Assembly (NCBI GenBank): GCA_003254925.1
Contig: QANZ01037181.1
Span: forward strand, 1-64,000
Reading direction: 5' to 3'
DNA: 64,000 nt
Source of the DNA: Chamaecrista fasciculata
Taxonomy: Eukaryota; Streptophyta; Magnoliopsida; Fabales; Fabaceae
The position numbers were made by a program, and so were the translations under genes. Positions 22,760-34,878 of the stretch are shown here, in pieces. The first letter of the stretch is position 1. Each line of letters opens with the position of its first letter. The notes beneath the pieces were generated by a model. That model was given only the letters and a program-made list of their open reading frames with translations. It did no database searches and was not told where the DNA came from.

Positions 22760-25700
22760 ATGTTGACGAAGTTCGAGACTAAAAGTAATAGAGTGAAGGG
22801 TCTTAGTTTCCACAGCAAGAGACCATGGATCCTTGTGAGTCTTCACAGTGGCGTGATCCAGCTATGGGACTACCGAATGGGGACCCTGATTGACAGATTC
22901 GACGAGCATGATGGGCCTGTTCGAGGCGTTCATTTCCATAAATCGCAGCCTCTCTTTGTTTCTGGAGGTACCTTATTATTTACAACCCCTTTGCGTTGAT
23001 GTGCTTTTTGTATGATGGACTACTATCTCCGCAGATTGCTTATTACTCTGATCCATTGATTGTAAACCTGAGTTGTTATTAGGTAGAGATTAAATTGTTG
23101 TCCTTTCTCTGGCTTCTTTCTTTTCAATTTATTTAATTGAGCTGCATTTATTTGGATCTACAATGCTAGTAAAATTGAAAGGTGAATGTATGTTTACAAA
23201 GATTACGTAAATGAATGTCCGATATTGTAATTTACTTGAGATGGAAGAGATTTTCATTTCTTATTGGGTTCATTTGGAGATACGTGACAGTTTTCTCCTT
23301 GGTGATTAATTTTCCCTTTTTTTTTTTTTTTCAATTATGGACAGGGGATGATTACAAGATTAAGGTTTGGAACTACAAGATGCATAGATGTTTGTTTACT
23401 CTTTTAGGACACCTTGATTATATTCGTACTGTGCAATTTCATCATGAGAACCCATGGATTGTGAGTGCTAGTGATGATCAGACCATTCGCGTTTGGAACT
23501 GGCAGTCACGTACCTGTATATCTGTTTTAACTGGCCATAATCATTATGTTATGTGTGCTTTGTTCCACCCAAAAGAGGATCTTGTTGTGTCAGCTTCCTT
23601 GGATCAGACTGTCCGTGTATGGGATATTGGTGCTCTCAAGAGGAAGTCAGGCTCTCCTGCAGATGACCTCCTGCGACTGAGCCAAATGAACACGGATCTT
23701 TTTGGTGGTGTTGATGCAGTTGTCAAGTATGTGTTGGAAGGTCATGACCGTGGAGTTAATTGGGCTTCGTTTCACCCTACACTTCCCCTCATTGTCTCAG
23801 GAGCTGATGATCGACAAGTCAAACTTTGGAGGATGAATGGTAAATATAGAATCTGGTCACTCTGTGTAGTCCTGAATAATATCTAATTGGAAGCATACAT
23901 AGCTTTACATTTCTTATAAGTAGTAATAAATACTGAACAGGCTAGATTTTAACTCACTATTGATTCTAGTAATAATTTGAATAAGTTTAGTGGAACTTAC
24001 AGTATTAGTTGTGTGAACTACTTGGTACTTATTACATGCATTAAATTTTCAGGATTTTTTTTCCAGAAAAAATCAAAATTCTTAAGTAACCTTTTTTGTT
24101 TTCCTAATAAAATATATTCTCTGTTTTTATTTTCAGACACCAAGGCATGGGAAGTTGACACTTTGAGAGGACACATGAATAATGTTTCATGTGTTATGTT
24201 CCATGCCAAACATGATATCATTGTGTCAAATTCTGAGGATAAAAGCATTCGAGTATGGGATGCAACGAAGCGGACTGGAATTCAAACATTCCGCCGAGAG
24301 CATGATCGATTTTGGATTCTTGCAGCGCATCCTGAAATGAATCTGCTGGCAGCTGGTCATGATAGTGGCATGATTGTCTTTAAGCTTGAGAGAGAAAGGC
24401 CGGCCTTTGCTGTTAGTGGTGATTCATTGTTCTTCACAAAAGATCGGTTTCTGCGTTTTCATGAATTTTCAACACAGAGAGAGACGCAAGTACTTCCAAT
24501 TCGAAGACCTGGTTCTTTAAGCTTGAATCAAAGTCCAAAGACTCTTTCCTATAGCCCAACTGAAAATGCAGTTCTTCTCTGTTCAGATGTTGATGGTGGG
24601 TCTTATGAGTTGTATTGTATATCCAAGGATAGTTTTGGGAGGGGTGACATGCAAGATGCAAAGAGAGGTATTGGAGGATCAGCAGTCTTTGTGGCTCGAA
24701 ACAGATTTGCTGTACTTGACAAAAGCAACAACCAAGTCCTAGTTAAAAATCTGAAGAATGAGCTTGTTAAAAAGAGTGCCCTCCCAATTCCGGTTGATGC
24801 TATTTTCTATGCAGGAACAGGTAACTTGCTGTGTAGGTCAGAGGATAGGGTTGTTATATTTGATCTTCAGCAGAGGATTATTATTGGTGATCTTCAGACT
24901 CCTTTCATTAAGTATGTTGTCTGGTCTAATGATATGGAAAGTGTTGCCTTACTCAGCAAACATGCCATCATTATTGCGAGCAAGAAGCTTGTGCATCAAT
25001 GCACTCTCCATGAGACAATCCGTGTAAAAAGTGGAGGCTGGGATGACAATGGCGTTTTCATTTACACAACATTGAATCACATCAAATACTGTCTTCCAAA
25101 TGGAGATAATGGAATAATTAAAACACTTGATGTCCCGATTTATATTACAAGGGTTTCTGGAAACACAATCTTCTGCTTGGATCGGGATGGTAAAAGCAAA
25201 GCTGTGATCATTGATGCAACTGAATATATCTTTAAACTTTCCCTGTTAAAGAAAAGATATGACCTTGTCATGAGTGTGATAAGGAACTCACAGCTTTGTG
25301 GGCAGGCTATGATTGCTTATCTACAGCAGAAAGGGTTTCCTGAGGTTGCTCTCCATTTTGTGAAGGACGAGAGAATTCGGTTTAATCTGGCTTTAGAGAG
25401 TGGGAACATTCAAACTGCAGTTGCCTCAGCTACAGCAATTGATGAGAAAGATCACTGGTATCGATTGGGGGTTGAGGCACTTCGTCAGGGAAATGCTGGT
25501 ATAGTAGAGTACGCATACCAGAGGACAAAAAACTTTGAGAGATTGTCTTTCCTTTATCTCATCACTGGTAACATGGAAAAACTTTCCAAGATGTTGAAAA
25601 TTGCTGAAGTTAAGAATGATGTAATGGGCCAGTTTCACAATGCCTTGTATCTGGGTGATGTCCGAGAGCGTGTTAAGATTTTGGAATCTGTGGGTCATTT

Positions 25701-27087
25701 GCCTCTTGCCTATGCTACTGCATCAGTTCATGGGCTACATGACATTGCTGAGCGTCTTGCAGCTGAACTTGGGGAGAATGTCCCGTCTTTGAACAAAGAA
25801 AAAGCATCTACTCTTTTGATGCCACCATCACCTGTCATGTGTGGTGGTGATTGGCCCCTTCTGAGGGTCATGAAAGGAATATTTGAAGGTGGACTTGACA
25901 ATTTCGGTCAGGCTGCTGCTGATGAAGAGTATGAGGCTGCTGATGGCGATTGGGGTGAGGAGCTTGATATGGTTGATGTAGATGGTTTACAGAATGGAGA
26001 TGTTGCTGCAATTTTGGAGGATGGAGAAGTGCCTGAAGAAAATGATGAAGAGGGTGGATGGGAGCTTGAAGATTTAGAGCTTCCCCCTGAAGCTGACACC
26101 CCAAAAGCCTCCACCAGTACGCGATCTTCAGTTTTCGTCGCCCCACAACCAGGCATGCCAGTAAGCCAGATATGGATTCAGAGGTCATCTCTTGCTGCTG
26201 ATCATGTAGCTGCTGGCAATTTTGATACTGCGATGCGGCTACTAAACCGACAACTTGGGATAAAAAACTTCACCCCCTTGAGATCCATGTTTCTTGATGT
26301 CTATACTAGTAGTCATTCCTATCTGCGTGCATCTTCATCTGCTCCGGTGATAACACTTGCAGTTGAAAGAGGATGGACTGAGTCATCTAGTCCAAATGTA
26401 AGAGGCCCACCAGCTCTTCCTTTCAAATTGTCCCAGTTGGATGAAAAACTCAAAGCCGGTTATAAGTCAACAACAGCTGGGAAATTCACCGATGCTCTAC
26501 GGACATTCGTTAGCATTCTTCATGCAATTCCTCTGATCGTTGTTGAGACAAGAAGGGAAGTGGATGATGTGAAGGAATTGATCATCATAGTCAAAGAGTA
26601 TGTTTTGGGTCTTCAAATGGAGCTGAAGAGGAGAGAAATTAAGGACGATCCGGCACGTCAGCAGGAGCTAGCTGCATATTTTACCCACTGCAACCTTCAG
26701 ACACCTCACTTGAGGCTAGCTTTGCTTAATGCAATGACTGTCTGCTATAAGGCAAAGAACCTTGCAACTGCTGCTAATTTTGCCAGGAGGCTTCTTGAGA
26801 CCAATCCTACAGTCGAAAACCAAGCTAAAACAGCTAGACAAGTTCTTGCAGCTGCAGAAAGGAATATGACTGATGCCACACAATTGAACTATGATTTCCG
26901 AAACCCGTTTGTGACTTGTGGCGCAACCTATGTGCCGATCTATCGAGGACAGAAAGATGCCTCTTGCCCTTATTGTATGTCACGTTTTGTGCAAAGCCAG
27001 GAGGGGCAGCTATGTGCTGTGTGTGATCTTGCTGTGATAGGAGCTGATGCTTCTGGATTGCTCTGTTCACCTGCCCAAATACGGTGA
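22760..27087 (+). CDS. Coatomer subunit alpha (alpha-COP), copy C, 1217 aa
   Basis: Exons 22760-22967, 23345-23839 and 24137-27087 (208, 495, 2951 nt) share both intron positions with copies A and B, but the introns are unrelated in sequence. The protein is two residues longer, with a Ser-Leu insertion after 'RRPG' in exon 3. It is clearly diverged from A/B, most in the acidic linker and near '[12 protein letters not shown]'. It has the WD40 propeller, solenoid, acidic linker and C-terminal CxxC pairs (CPYC, CAVC). It has the same COPI coat role as A and B. It represents an older duplication and serves as outgroup for polarising changes in A and B. The ATG is set by the conserved [11 protein letters not shown] start. 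Confidence 0.97.
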
Positions 27088-28313
27088 TTCATCAACATTT
27101 TTCAATTCGTTTCAGGTCAATTTTCTTCAGCAGATTCAAGCCATTACTCAATTAATATTTCCTAGTAGAATTTAGATATAGTAAAGAAGAATCACTATTT
27201 CTGAGTTTGTTCGGTTCTTTTTTGTCTTACTTTAAATTCTTTTCTCCTTTTCTTTCCCTTTCTATTGATTTGAAAATGATTCTCATTGTAATAAAACTGT
27301 CATATTTTTTAGGTGTTTTAGTTTTCAACACACAAGAGATTGAAAGGCCAAACTTAGATCAGATGATGGTTATAACCTGCAAGATCTACTGTCAACTGTG
27401 GTTGCTGCAGATTTATCTGGCAAAATGCATTTTTTTCTTATTGAACAATTTTGTTTTTCTATGTAGTTCAATAACTCCTCATTCTTCTGTACTTGATTGT
27501 GCCAATGCCACTTCATTCATCATCAGTATTCTTTAATTAATATTTTTAATAGCAATCTCTCTGATTTTCTAGAAATTTGGTAGTTTCAATCTTAATCTTT
27601 TTTACTAAGTGATTGCGGATTTATGATTAGACCTGATTATATGTCAGGATTTGAGTTTTACTTTACAGCAACCTCACTCTCATTATCAAGTCTGATTTGG
27701 ATATTGAGAATTCTGACATGTATTTTATCTTGCAAAGTTGCAAGTGTTAGAAATTAACAATCAGAGTTAGAAACTGTAGTTGTAGTGAAACACAGAAATC
27801 GGTGATAGTATGGTCATGAAAATTAGGAGAATAATTTACTTATAATTGTCCTGAAAAAGAAAACTAGGAGGCTGTGGTTTACTGCTATATGTTTGAATTC
27901 CTTCTGTGGTATATCAACTTATGTAAAACCAATGGTGGCTTTAAGAAAAACTTTAAAATAAAATATTGAGAAATGTAAATATACGATCAGTTTATATTTT
28001 AATATAATAATAATAAATGAATTTGTAACTTTTTAATTATTAATCTTTAAATTTGTATATTAATTTAAATATAAAATACAGCATCAATTAGATTAATCTA
28101 GTGTTTGTCTTTATATCTTTTTAATTTCTAATTTAATCTTTCAAAGTAAAAATCACAAGTTTTTCTTTCATCTTGCTAAGTTTTTACTGATGATTTGTAA
28201 AATTTTATAGACATGACTAATTATGGAACAATTTAGCATACTAAAATATAGAGATTAGATGATAATGAGAGGAATTATAACAAACAGGGTAATTGAAGCT
28301 ATTAAAGAAAAAA
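27088..28313. other. 3' flank of alpha-COP copy C
   Basis: AT-rich 3' UTR and intergenic DNA. Short open frames here have no resemblance to known proteins and no coding signature. No repeat border was recognised before the MITE at 28314. Confidence 0.5.
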
Positions 28314-28841
28314 GGCAAAAGTACTAATTTCGTCCCCAAACTTTACACTAACTGTCAATTTCGTCCCCAAACTTTTTTTGTTGTCAACTTCATCCCCAAA
28401 CTTTACACAAACTGTCAATTTCATCCCCAATCTTTTTTTGCTGTCAATTTTGTCCCTAAACTTTACATCAACTGGAAATTTCGTCCCCGATCTTTCACAT
28501 TTTCGTCAATTTTATCCTTTGACTAACTTTTTTTAATAAATTAACGACAAACTGCATCCTGTTTTTGAATCTAAGTTAGAATTTGAGTTTCTTTTTCTAT
28601 CAATTTTACATTATATATCGTTAGCCACATAGATTTTGTCGTCAATATTTGGCTAAAGTAAGAGCAAAGGATAAAATTGACCAAAATGTGAAAGATTAGG
28701 GACGAAATTGACAGCAAAAAAATATTGGGGACGAAATTGACAGCATGTGTAAAGTTTGGGGACGAAAGGGACAGCAAAGAAAGATTGGGGACGAAATTGA
28801 TAACAAGTGTAAAATTTGGGGATGAAATGAATACTTTTGCC
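28314..28841. mobile_element. Mutator-type foldback MITE, family 3 (9-bp TSD)
   Basis: Terminal inverted repeats GGCAAAAGTA and TACTTTTGCC are flanked by the perfect 9-bp direct repeat AAGAAAAAA (28305-28313 and 28842-28850). Arms are made of repeated 'aatttcgtccccaaactttaca' blocks that invert in the right half. There is no coding capacity. Confidence 0.88.
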
Positions 28842-28909
28842 AAGAAAAAAAGAAGGGCTAAACTAAGTAAAAGATAATGAAATGAAACAAGTTTTTATTA
28901 TTCTTAAAA

Positions 28910-29416
28910 GGTTAAAGGTTCATTTTGGTCCTAAATGTATGCTTTAATGTTCATTTTGGTCCGTTATGTTTCAAAATGTTCAAATTGGTCCTAAATGTTA
29001 GTAAAATGTTTCATTTTGGTCATAAATTATTGAATTTGGTCATATTTCTCTCGTCTCTCGTTTCTAGTTCAAAGGACTTGTTAAGATGAACTCGTAGCTC
29101 TGAATTCTTCACATTCGAATTAGAAACGGGAGAGATATAATTAACTTTACTTGTTTGACCATGAAACGAGTAGTCTACTTTTAGGACTGATTTGACCTCG
29201 TTTGCTGACGATTCCAACTGGATAGAGAAAGTACTCTTTGAGAACAATATGTAGCTCTAAACTCATCACGTTTGAACTTGAAACGAGTCATATTCAATAG
29301 TTTGGACCAAAATAAAACATTTTGTCAACATTTAGGACCAATTTGAACATTTTGAAACATAATGGACCAAAATGAACATCAGGGCATACATTTAGGACCA
29401 AAATGAATCTTTAACC
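28910..29416. mobile_element. Mutator-type foldback MITE, family 1 copy 2 (9-bp TSD)
   Basis: Same family as 5455-5998. Ends GGTTAAAG and CTTTAACC, flanked by the perfect 9-bp repeat TTCTTAAAA (28901-28909 and 29417-29425). Because the arms are inverted and the middle is shared with copy 1, the two insertions can be aligned end to end. There is no coding capacity. Confidence 0.9.
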
Positions 29417-29425
29417 TTCTTAAAA

Positions 29426-29797
29426 TAACAATAATTCTTACGATTCCAAAATTTATACATAAAAATCATTTATATAAAATTATATAAAACAAAACATCTA
29501 ATCATTATTCATTCCTCCATAAATGCCATGTCAGCATCCAGCTCCAAAACGTACGGAAACTCTGACACGTGTTTACTTGCTATTGGCTGAAGCACGTAAT
29601 CGAAAAAAGTGGTCGCGTTATCTCATAGATAGAAATAACACATGGTCCACTCACAAGCAATGCGTGTTGCGTGATATATGCAAGACGTTACTTGAATCGA
29701 ATCAGTTGTTAGAGGAAGAAAAAAAAAGAAAAACTGATTCATAAAGAAAAAAGCAAAGGCAAAAAACGCGACTAAGAGAGAAGAAGTTAGGGTTTCC
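29426..29797 (+). promoter_or_regulatory. Promoter region with G-box and telo-box
   Basis: Upstream of the acidic-protein gene there is a palindromic G-box/ABRE-like core ACACGTGT at 29565-29572, and a telo-box in reverse orientation (TTAGGGTTT, 29787-29795) directly before the ATG. Telo-boxes are common in plant genes for growth and translation. A 73-codon open frame at 29523-29744 lies across this region but has no family resemblance, so I treat the region as regulatory. Confidence 0.5.
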
Positions 29798-30370
29798 ATG
29801 GAAAGTCAATCTGCAGTTGCACCTATGGAGTTTCTTCTCCTCGAAGAAGTTCAATTCCTGGAGGTGCAAGACGATGATGTTCTATCGCAGTGGGAATTTG
29901 TCGACGTGCTGGACACTGAAGAAGGAGGAGTGCGAGAAATTTCCGAAAACGGGGATGATAGCGTTCAAAGTCCGTTTGGTTCTTATGATTCGTCGAGTTC
30001 GTTGTCTATTTCTCCCGATTATGGCCCGATTCGTTGTCGCTTTCTTCATCCTGATGTGGAAATGGAGGAGAATCGTGGCCTTGACGACGGTGATGGCAAG
30101 GACGATCGTTGTTTCGATGATGGTGATGCAGATCGACAAGTAGATGATAATGATGGAGAAAGTGATGATGATGATGATGGTGATGGATATGATTTGGATG
30201 ATGAACTAGTTCCGTGGTCTGTGAGTAACAAATTCGGGAGGCAGAGGATGAGGAAGTTGGGGAAAAGGGCATTCTCGAAGATGCCCAATTCCAAGAAGTC
30301 GCCATATCTGTTTTTAAGGCCAGGGTGTGTGCATGGCAAGCATGGTCTGGGTCTTAAGCACAATTACTAA
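29798..30370 (+). CDS. Intronless acidic plant protein of unknown function, 190 aa
   Basis: A single exon starts at the ATG right after the telo-box. The N-terminal part holds a hydrophobic/acidic block (EFLLLEEVQFLEVQ, then QWEFVDVLD). The middle is Ser-rich, then strongly Asp-rich (about residues 92-145, including a DDDDDGDGYD run). The C terminus is basic and looks conserved: VPWSVSNKFGRQRMRKLGKR, then SKKSPYLFLRPGCVHGKHGL. The acidic-then-basic layout suggests a small nuclear or chromatin-associated protein, but that is inference. I recognise the C-terminal block as typical of a plant-only family without an assigned role. No signal peptide or membrane segment is seen. Confidence 0.8.
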   Translation: MESQSAVAPMEFLLLEEVQFLEVQDDDVLSQWEFVDVLDTEEGGVREISENGDDSVQSPFGSYDSSSSLSISPDYGPIRCRFLHPDVEMEENRGLDDGDGKDDRCFDDGDADRQVDDNDGESDDDDDGDGYDLDDELVPWSVSNKFGRQRMRKLGKRAFSKMPNSKKSPYLFLRPGCVHGKHGLGLKHNY

Positions 30371-33130
30371 CGAGGTAATGGGAGATTCTTCGAAATCAGG
30401 AAGAATCAGGAAGGAGACTCTTGAATTGGATTAGCTTCTTAGATCTGATCGAATGCAATTAGTATCTGGACTTTACTAGCAAGATTATTAACTTGTATAT
30501 GTTTTAGCTTAAATATGACTTACTTTTATGTGGATACAATTCACTAAAAATGTTTTAGTTATTCCTGTATGAATATGTTTATGCCAATTCTATGTTGTGT
30601 CATGGATTTCTTGGTTCTGACTAGATTATTGGATCTTAATAACGAATTGGGATTCCAGTTTAAGATAAAGGAGGTTAAGTTGAAATCCGTTTCTGTCTGT
30701 TGTATAAAATCTGAATCAAGTTCCTGTTAATCGTTTGAAATTCTAGATTGCATATCTTCATCTGGTCTTTAGCAGATTCGTTTAATAGTAAAAGAACAGT
30801 CAAGCAGTATGACATGAATTTATGATTGTTCTTTCAATTTGATTAAACCAACTGCTGCTATTGAACCATCATCATCCTCTTTATAGTGAGGCTTCAAACA
30901 GGGGTTTCAAGAAGGAGTGAGAAACAGAGAAATTGTGAGAGGGAAAAGCTTCCTTGAAGTTCATAAACAATGGTTATGCTCTCTATTGAAGGATTCTTCC
31001 CTTAAGTTATGTACCTAATTGAAGCTGCTTAGAAAGCAAGACCCATTATAATGATCCCCACCTAACACCTTTATCATATATACTTATTTTTTTAAGTCTT
31101 GTCAGATTGATATTGGGGTTTCCTCCAAATGTTATAAAATTGTTAGTGTTGTAGCATCAAGAGACATAGCACGCCTACAGAGTCTATGAAGACAAACCTA
31201 CTGTCAAGAGCATATAATGCCATATTTTTTTATGGTAATAATAATATGGACATAATAGAAAGTCAATATATGCTGCAAGTATTGTTTATTGTAAGTGCTT
31301 ATAACAGTTAAAAAGCATCTTTCCATTTCTTGTAAGGAATCCCATCAAGTTTCAATTCTCTTTGTGGCTCCTTTTGCCTCTATTTTAAAATATGCTTCAG
31401 TCCTATAGTTTGGCCATCCTATCCCTTTGGTAGTAAAATAATTGAATAGATTGAGTCATATATAAAGTTTAACAATGACACTTAATATGGTTTCAATTTT
31501 CCCATATGTATCCAAAGGGACTAAGTATGAATTGTAAGATGAAGTGATTTACATGCAATTTTTAGTTTTCTTTTCTCATGGTTGTAAAAAGAATTACACA
31601 ATACATGAAAAAGAACCAGGAAGAATGTGTTTATCATTAACCAATAAGATGGGGCTCAAAACAACTCAATTAGTCTAATTGCGAAGAAGTGAGATTTAGC
31701 TTTGAGAAGATTGATGTATACTTGCTCAGCTCATACACGATTTGAAATGGACAATTCTTGTACGTTAAACAATAACGGACTTCCCTTTTTCATGTGAACA
31801 TGATATATTAACATTCCCCATACCCATCAATTACCATAACATAATATTACCGAAAAACTAAAAGAAAAAAAAAAGAACATGTCATAGTCATTGATAATTA
31901 AACCATGAAGAAAGATTTAACACTAGACCAAAGTTTTCTCACTTAAAGAAATATGAATATTAACATAAATATACAGTACGCAACACGATATTAACATTAT
32001 TACACTATAAAGTGTATTTCATAATTAAGTACTGTGTGATGTGAAATATATAATGTTCGTTTTTCACTTGTGCAAAGAAAGGATACTACAAAAAGTAGCT
32101 TGCACATTAAAATTCAGTCACATTATAATTCTTGATGCATGTTTTTTTCAAAACATACATGTAATTAATTTGGGTAAGTCTATAATGCAAAGTTTGATTA
32201 TTGACATGGGATGTAATGGGTCATGAGCCAATAAAATAATGACACTTGAAAGAGTTAGTTGTATGTAAGTAGTGATGTGACTCCATACACAGTTGTGATT
32301 GGTTAAAAAAATTTATTATTTTTTTATTATTTTTCAACATTAAATTATATCAATGGCTATAATTATGCCACATCAGCATTTACATCTCATGTCAAGAATC
32401 AAACTTTACATCTTAGACTAACCCAATTAATTTAACTTAGATCAACTGTTAAAGATGCTAATTACCGAGTCTCCAAGAGATCATAGACTAAATGCTTCCA
32501 TAATGAAAAATATCAAGAACTGGTCATGCTTGCATTATTAATTAATTATAAATTATAAATAAATATAATGAAAAATATATGATCCTTCCTTCCGTTATTC
32601 TGATGACAACTCGTTCTCCTTTTGATTTTGCTATTTCTTTCTTTCTTTTTTTTCCTTTCTTAGGCTATTATGGATTCTTAAAACTCCAGCGAGCAAGCAG
32701 GTGGGTTTTACTTCAAACTAGAATTGATTCTCCTGGGGTGTGTGTGGTGGCTTTATTTGCCATGGTGTAAATGTAATTGTAGTATTCTTGAACTCGTCAA
32801 TCAATCAAGGGCATCTATAATACAACTAATAATAATTTACTTTTGGAACACTTAAAAAAGAACAAAAATTCTTGCTTCCTTTTAGACCCAACATCCATCC
32901 TCGCAGTGATGAGACTGTTGAAGCAGAAGAATTGAAGAAGACCAAAGAGTATGTTCATAGGGCTGTAAAGGTTAAAGGGTAATCTTTCATTTGGTGTGAT
33001 ACAATATATTTGTTCTTCTTAATTAATTACGTATATATATATTGATGGAGTGTCCTATATTGTAGGATTCAGGTCATTATACTTATATATATACCTCAAT
33101 CCTTTAAGTTTGAATCCTTGGAAGAGATAG
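30371..33130. other. Intergenic region before the SRS gene
   Basis: AT-rich, no complete gene. About 32884-32982 has a short coding-like stretch (RPNIHPRSDETVEAEELKK, then TKEYVHRAVKVKG and a stop) after a pyrimidine-rich 'ccttttag'. It may be an exon relic, or chance. The last 150 bp presumably hold the 5' leader of the SRS gene. Confidence 0.4.
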
Positions 33131-34279
33131 ATGTCATCAAGGGAAGAAGTAATAATAAGGGGATCGAGAAAGTGCCAAGATTGTGGGAACCAAGCGAAGA
33201 AAAGTTGTGAGTACATGAGATGTAGAACTTGCTGCAAGAACAAAGGGTTTCAGTGTGAAACCCATGTCAAGAGCACTTGGATTCCTGTGGATCATAGGAG
33301 ACGAATTCATCAACAATTCCCCCCTATAACCCACAAACACAACTCTACTAATCCAGGTAATATTCATTTAATTTATTAATTTCATCACATCATCATCATC
33401 ATCATCGTTATCACCATATATAATAACATATATATATATATGTTAAATTAAAGCTCTATATATAATAAGTAATAAATTAGCTAGCTATTGCTAGCTAGCT
33501 AGCTAGAGCCCTAATTAATACTTTCTTACTACTAGATCATCATCAATCAAACTTCTCTCACTATATACATATATATAAAGTTGAAATTAAAATGGATTAT
33601 TATGAGGGAAACCGTGAAGTTTGATGAAATATAATTTTTCTCTTTTTGAGTACTTTTTCACATCAAATGATCCCGCTTATGAAATATCATGTATATGACC
33701 TAAGAAATTGAAAGGTATTGTTAATCATTGATGACAAATTTTACTATATAATGTTTAACATGTGCGTGTTTTTTTTCAGATAGAGATCATGAGGAGCCCT
33801 CCAAATTTCCGGCAACGGCGAATTTGACGGCGAAGTTCCGGTGGGTTCAAGTGAGATCTATGGATGATTTAGTGAATGAGTATGCATACCATGCATGTGT
33901 GAGCATTGGAGGCCATCTATTTAGTGGTCTTCTCTATGACCAAGGTCCATCATCATCACTATATAGTAGTATTAGTGATGATCATCATCATGGTGAATAT
34001 CATCATCCTTCAGGTTCTCCTCTTGTTCTTCAGCACCACAGTCTCATGATGATGAATAACGCATCAACATCACAAAGCCATAATATTAGTAATGTTGATC
34101 ATGGTGCAACATTAATGGCTCATCATCATCATCAATTAATACCATCATCATCATCTGCTCCTCATCATCATGACAGTAGTAATGTCTTTTCTCCAGCATA
34201 TCCATTTCCATTTCCTCATCATCATACCACCACTTTCATGCCTGGTATGCCATATTACTCCTCCCACCCAAAACCTTAA
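33131..34279 (+). CDS. SHI-related sequence (SRS/STY/LRP1 family) zinc-finger factor, 241 aa
   Basis: Exons 33131-33356 and 33780-34279 (726 nt). Exon 1 encodes the RING-like zinc finger that defines the family ([20 protein letters not shown] with further Cys/His residues and the tail [12 protein letters not shown]). Exon 2 encodes the family's second signature, the IGGH domain ([20 protein letters not shown] then [12 protein letters not shown]). The C terminus is rich in His and Ser and has no further domain. SRS proteins are plant-only transcription activators that promote auxin synthesis genes and organ development. The protein is short for the family and begins almost at the finger, like the short members. 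Its place near alpha-COP resembles Arabidopsis At2g21390/At2g21400 (SRS3), so an SRS3-type orthologue is likely but not proven. Confidence 0.92.
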
Positions 34280-34348
34280 TTAATTAAGTTATTTGTTTAG
34301 TTTCATCTTTCTGTAAGCTAAAGTCAATTAATCACAACCCATAAATAC

Positions 34349-34352
<4 letters not shown>

Positions 34353-34405
<53 letters not shown>
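34353..34405. repeat. (GA)n microsatellite
   Basis: A pure GA run of about 53 bp, roughly 75 bp after the SRS stop codon, probably in the 3' UTR. Confidence 0.95.
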
Positions 34406-34407
<2 letters not shown>

Positions 34408-34642
34408 AGAAAGGGAGATTCAATAATTTACTACATGATTAATTAATTACCTTAATTAAGTATATTTTTAGTCTCTTTAAATACTATATTTTTATGAAAA
34501 AGCTTTTTGTTTGGTTTTCTTTTAATTAGTGTACAAACATAAATTAATAAGTGTTATCTTTATTTTTTTATTAAAAGATTTAATTGTGTCTCTCTTGGTC
34601 ACATTTTATTATCTTTCTTTTAATTTGGTTTTCTTTTAATTA

Positions 34643-34878
34643 GGGCACTTGTTAAGGTGCATTAATTGTACTCTAAAAATAGAATTTCTATTTTGAAAAT
34701 GCAAATTTACCTCAGAATTTTAAGAAAACACTCTTTGTCCCTTTACACAGAAATTCTAAGATAAATTCTGAAGTGCATTATTGCTTCTTTAACATTCTGA
34801 CAAATTTACATTTTCAAAATAAAAATCTCATTTTTAGAGTGCAATTAATACATCTTAGGGCACTTGTTAGCATTACCC
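34643..34878. mobile_element. MITE with long inverted ends ('gggcacttgttaa' type)
   Basis: The left end (gggcacttgttaaggtgcat, continuing to ttttgaaaatgcaaattt) is mirrored by the right end (aaatttacattttcaaaata to gcacttgttagcattaccc). Arms of about 70 bp pair imperfectly. The flanks share TAATT. No coding capacity. The superfamily is uncertain because the target duplication is not clean. Confidence 0.65.

Noticed and set aside
29523..29744. 73-codon open frame upstream of the acidic-protein gene
   Set aside because: No family resemblance; overlaps promoter motifs and stands alone. Kept as possible upstream frame only.
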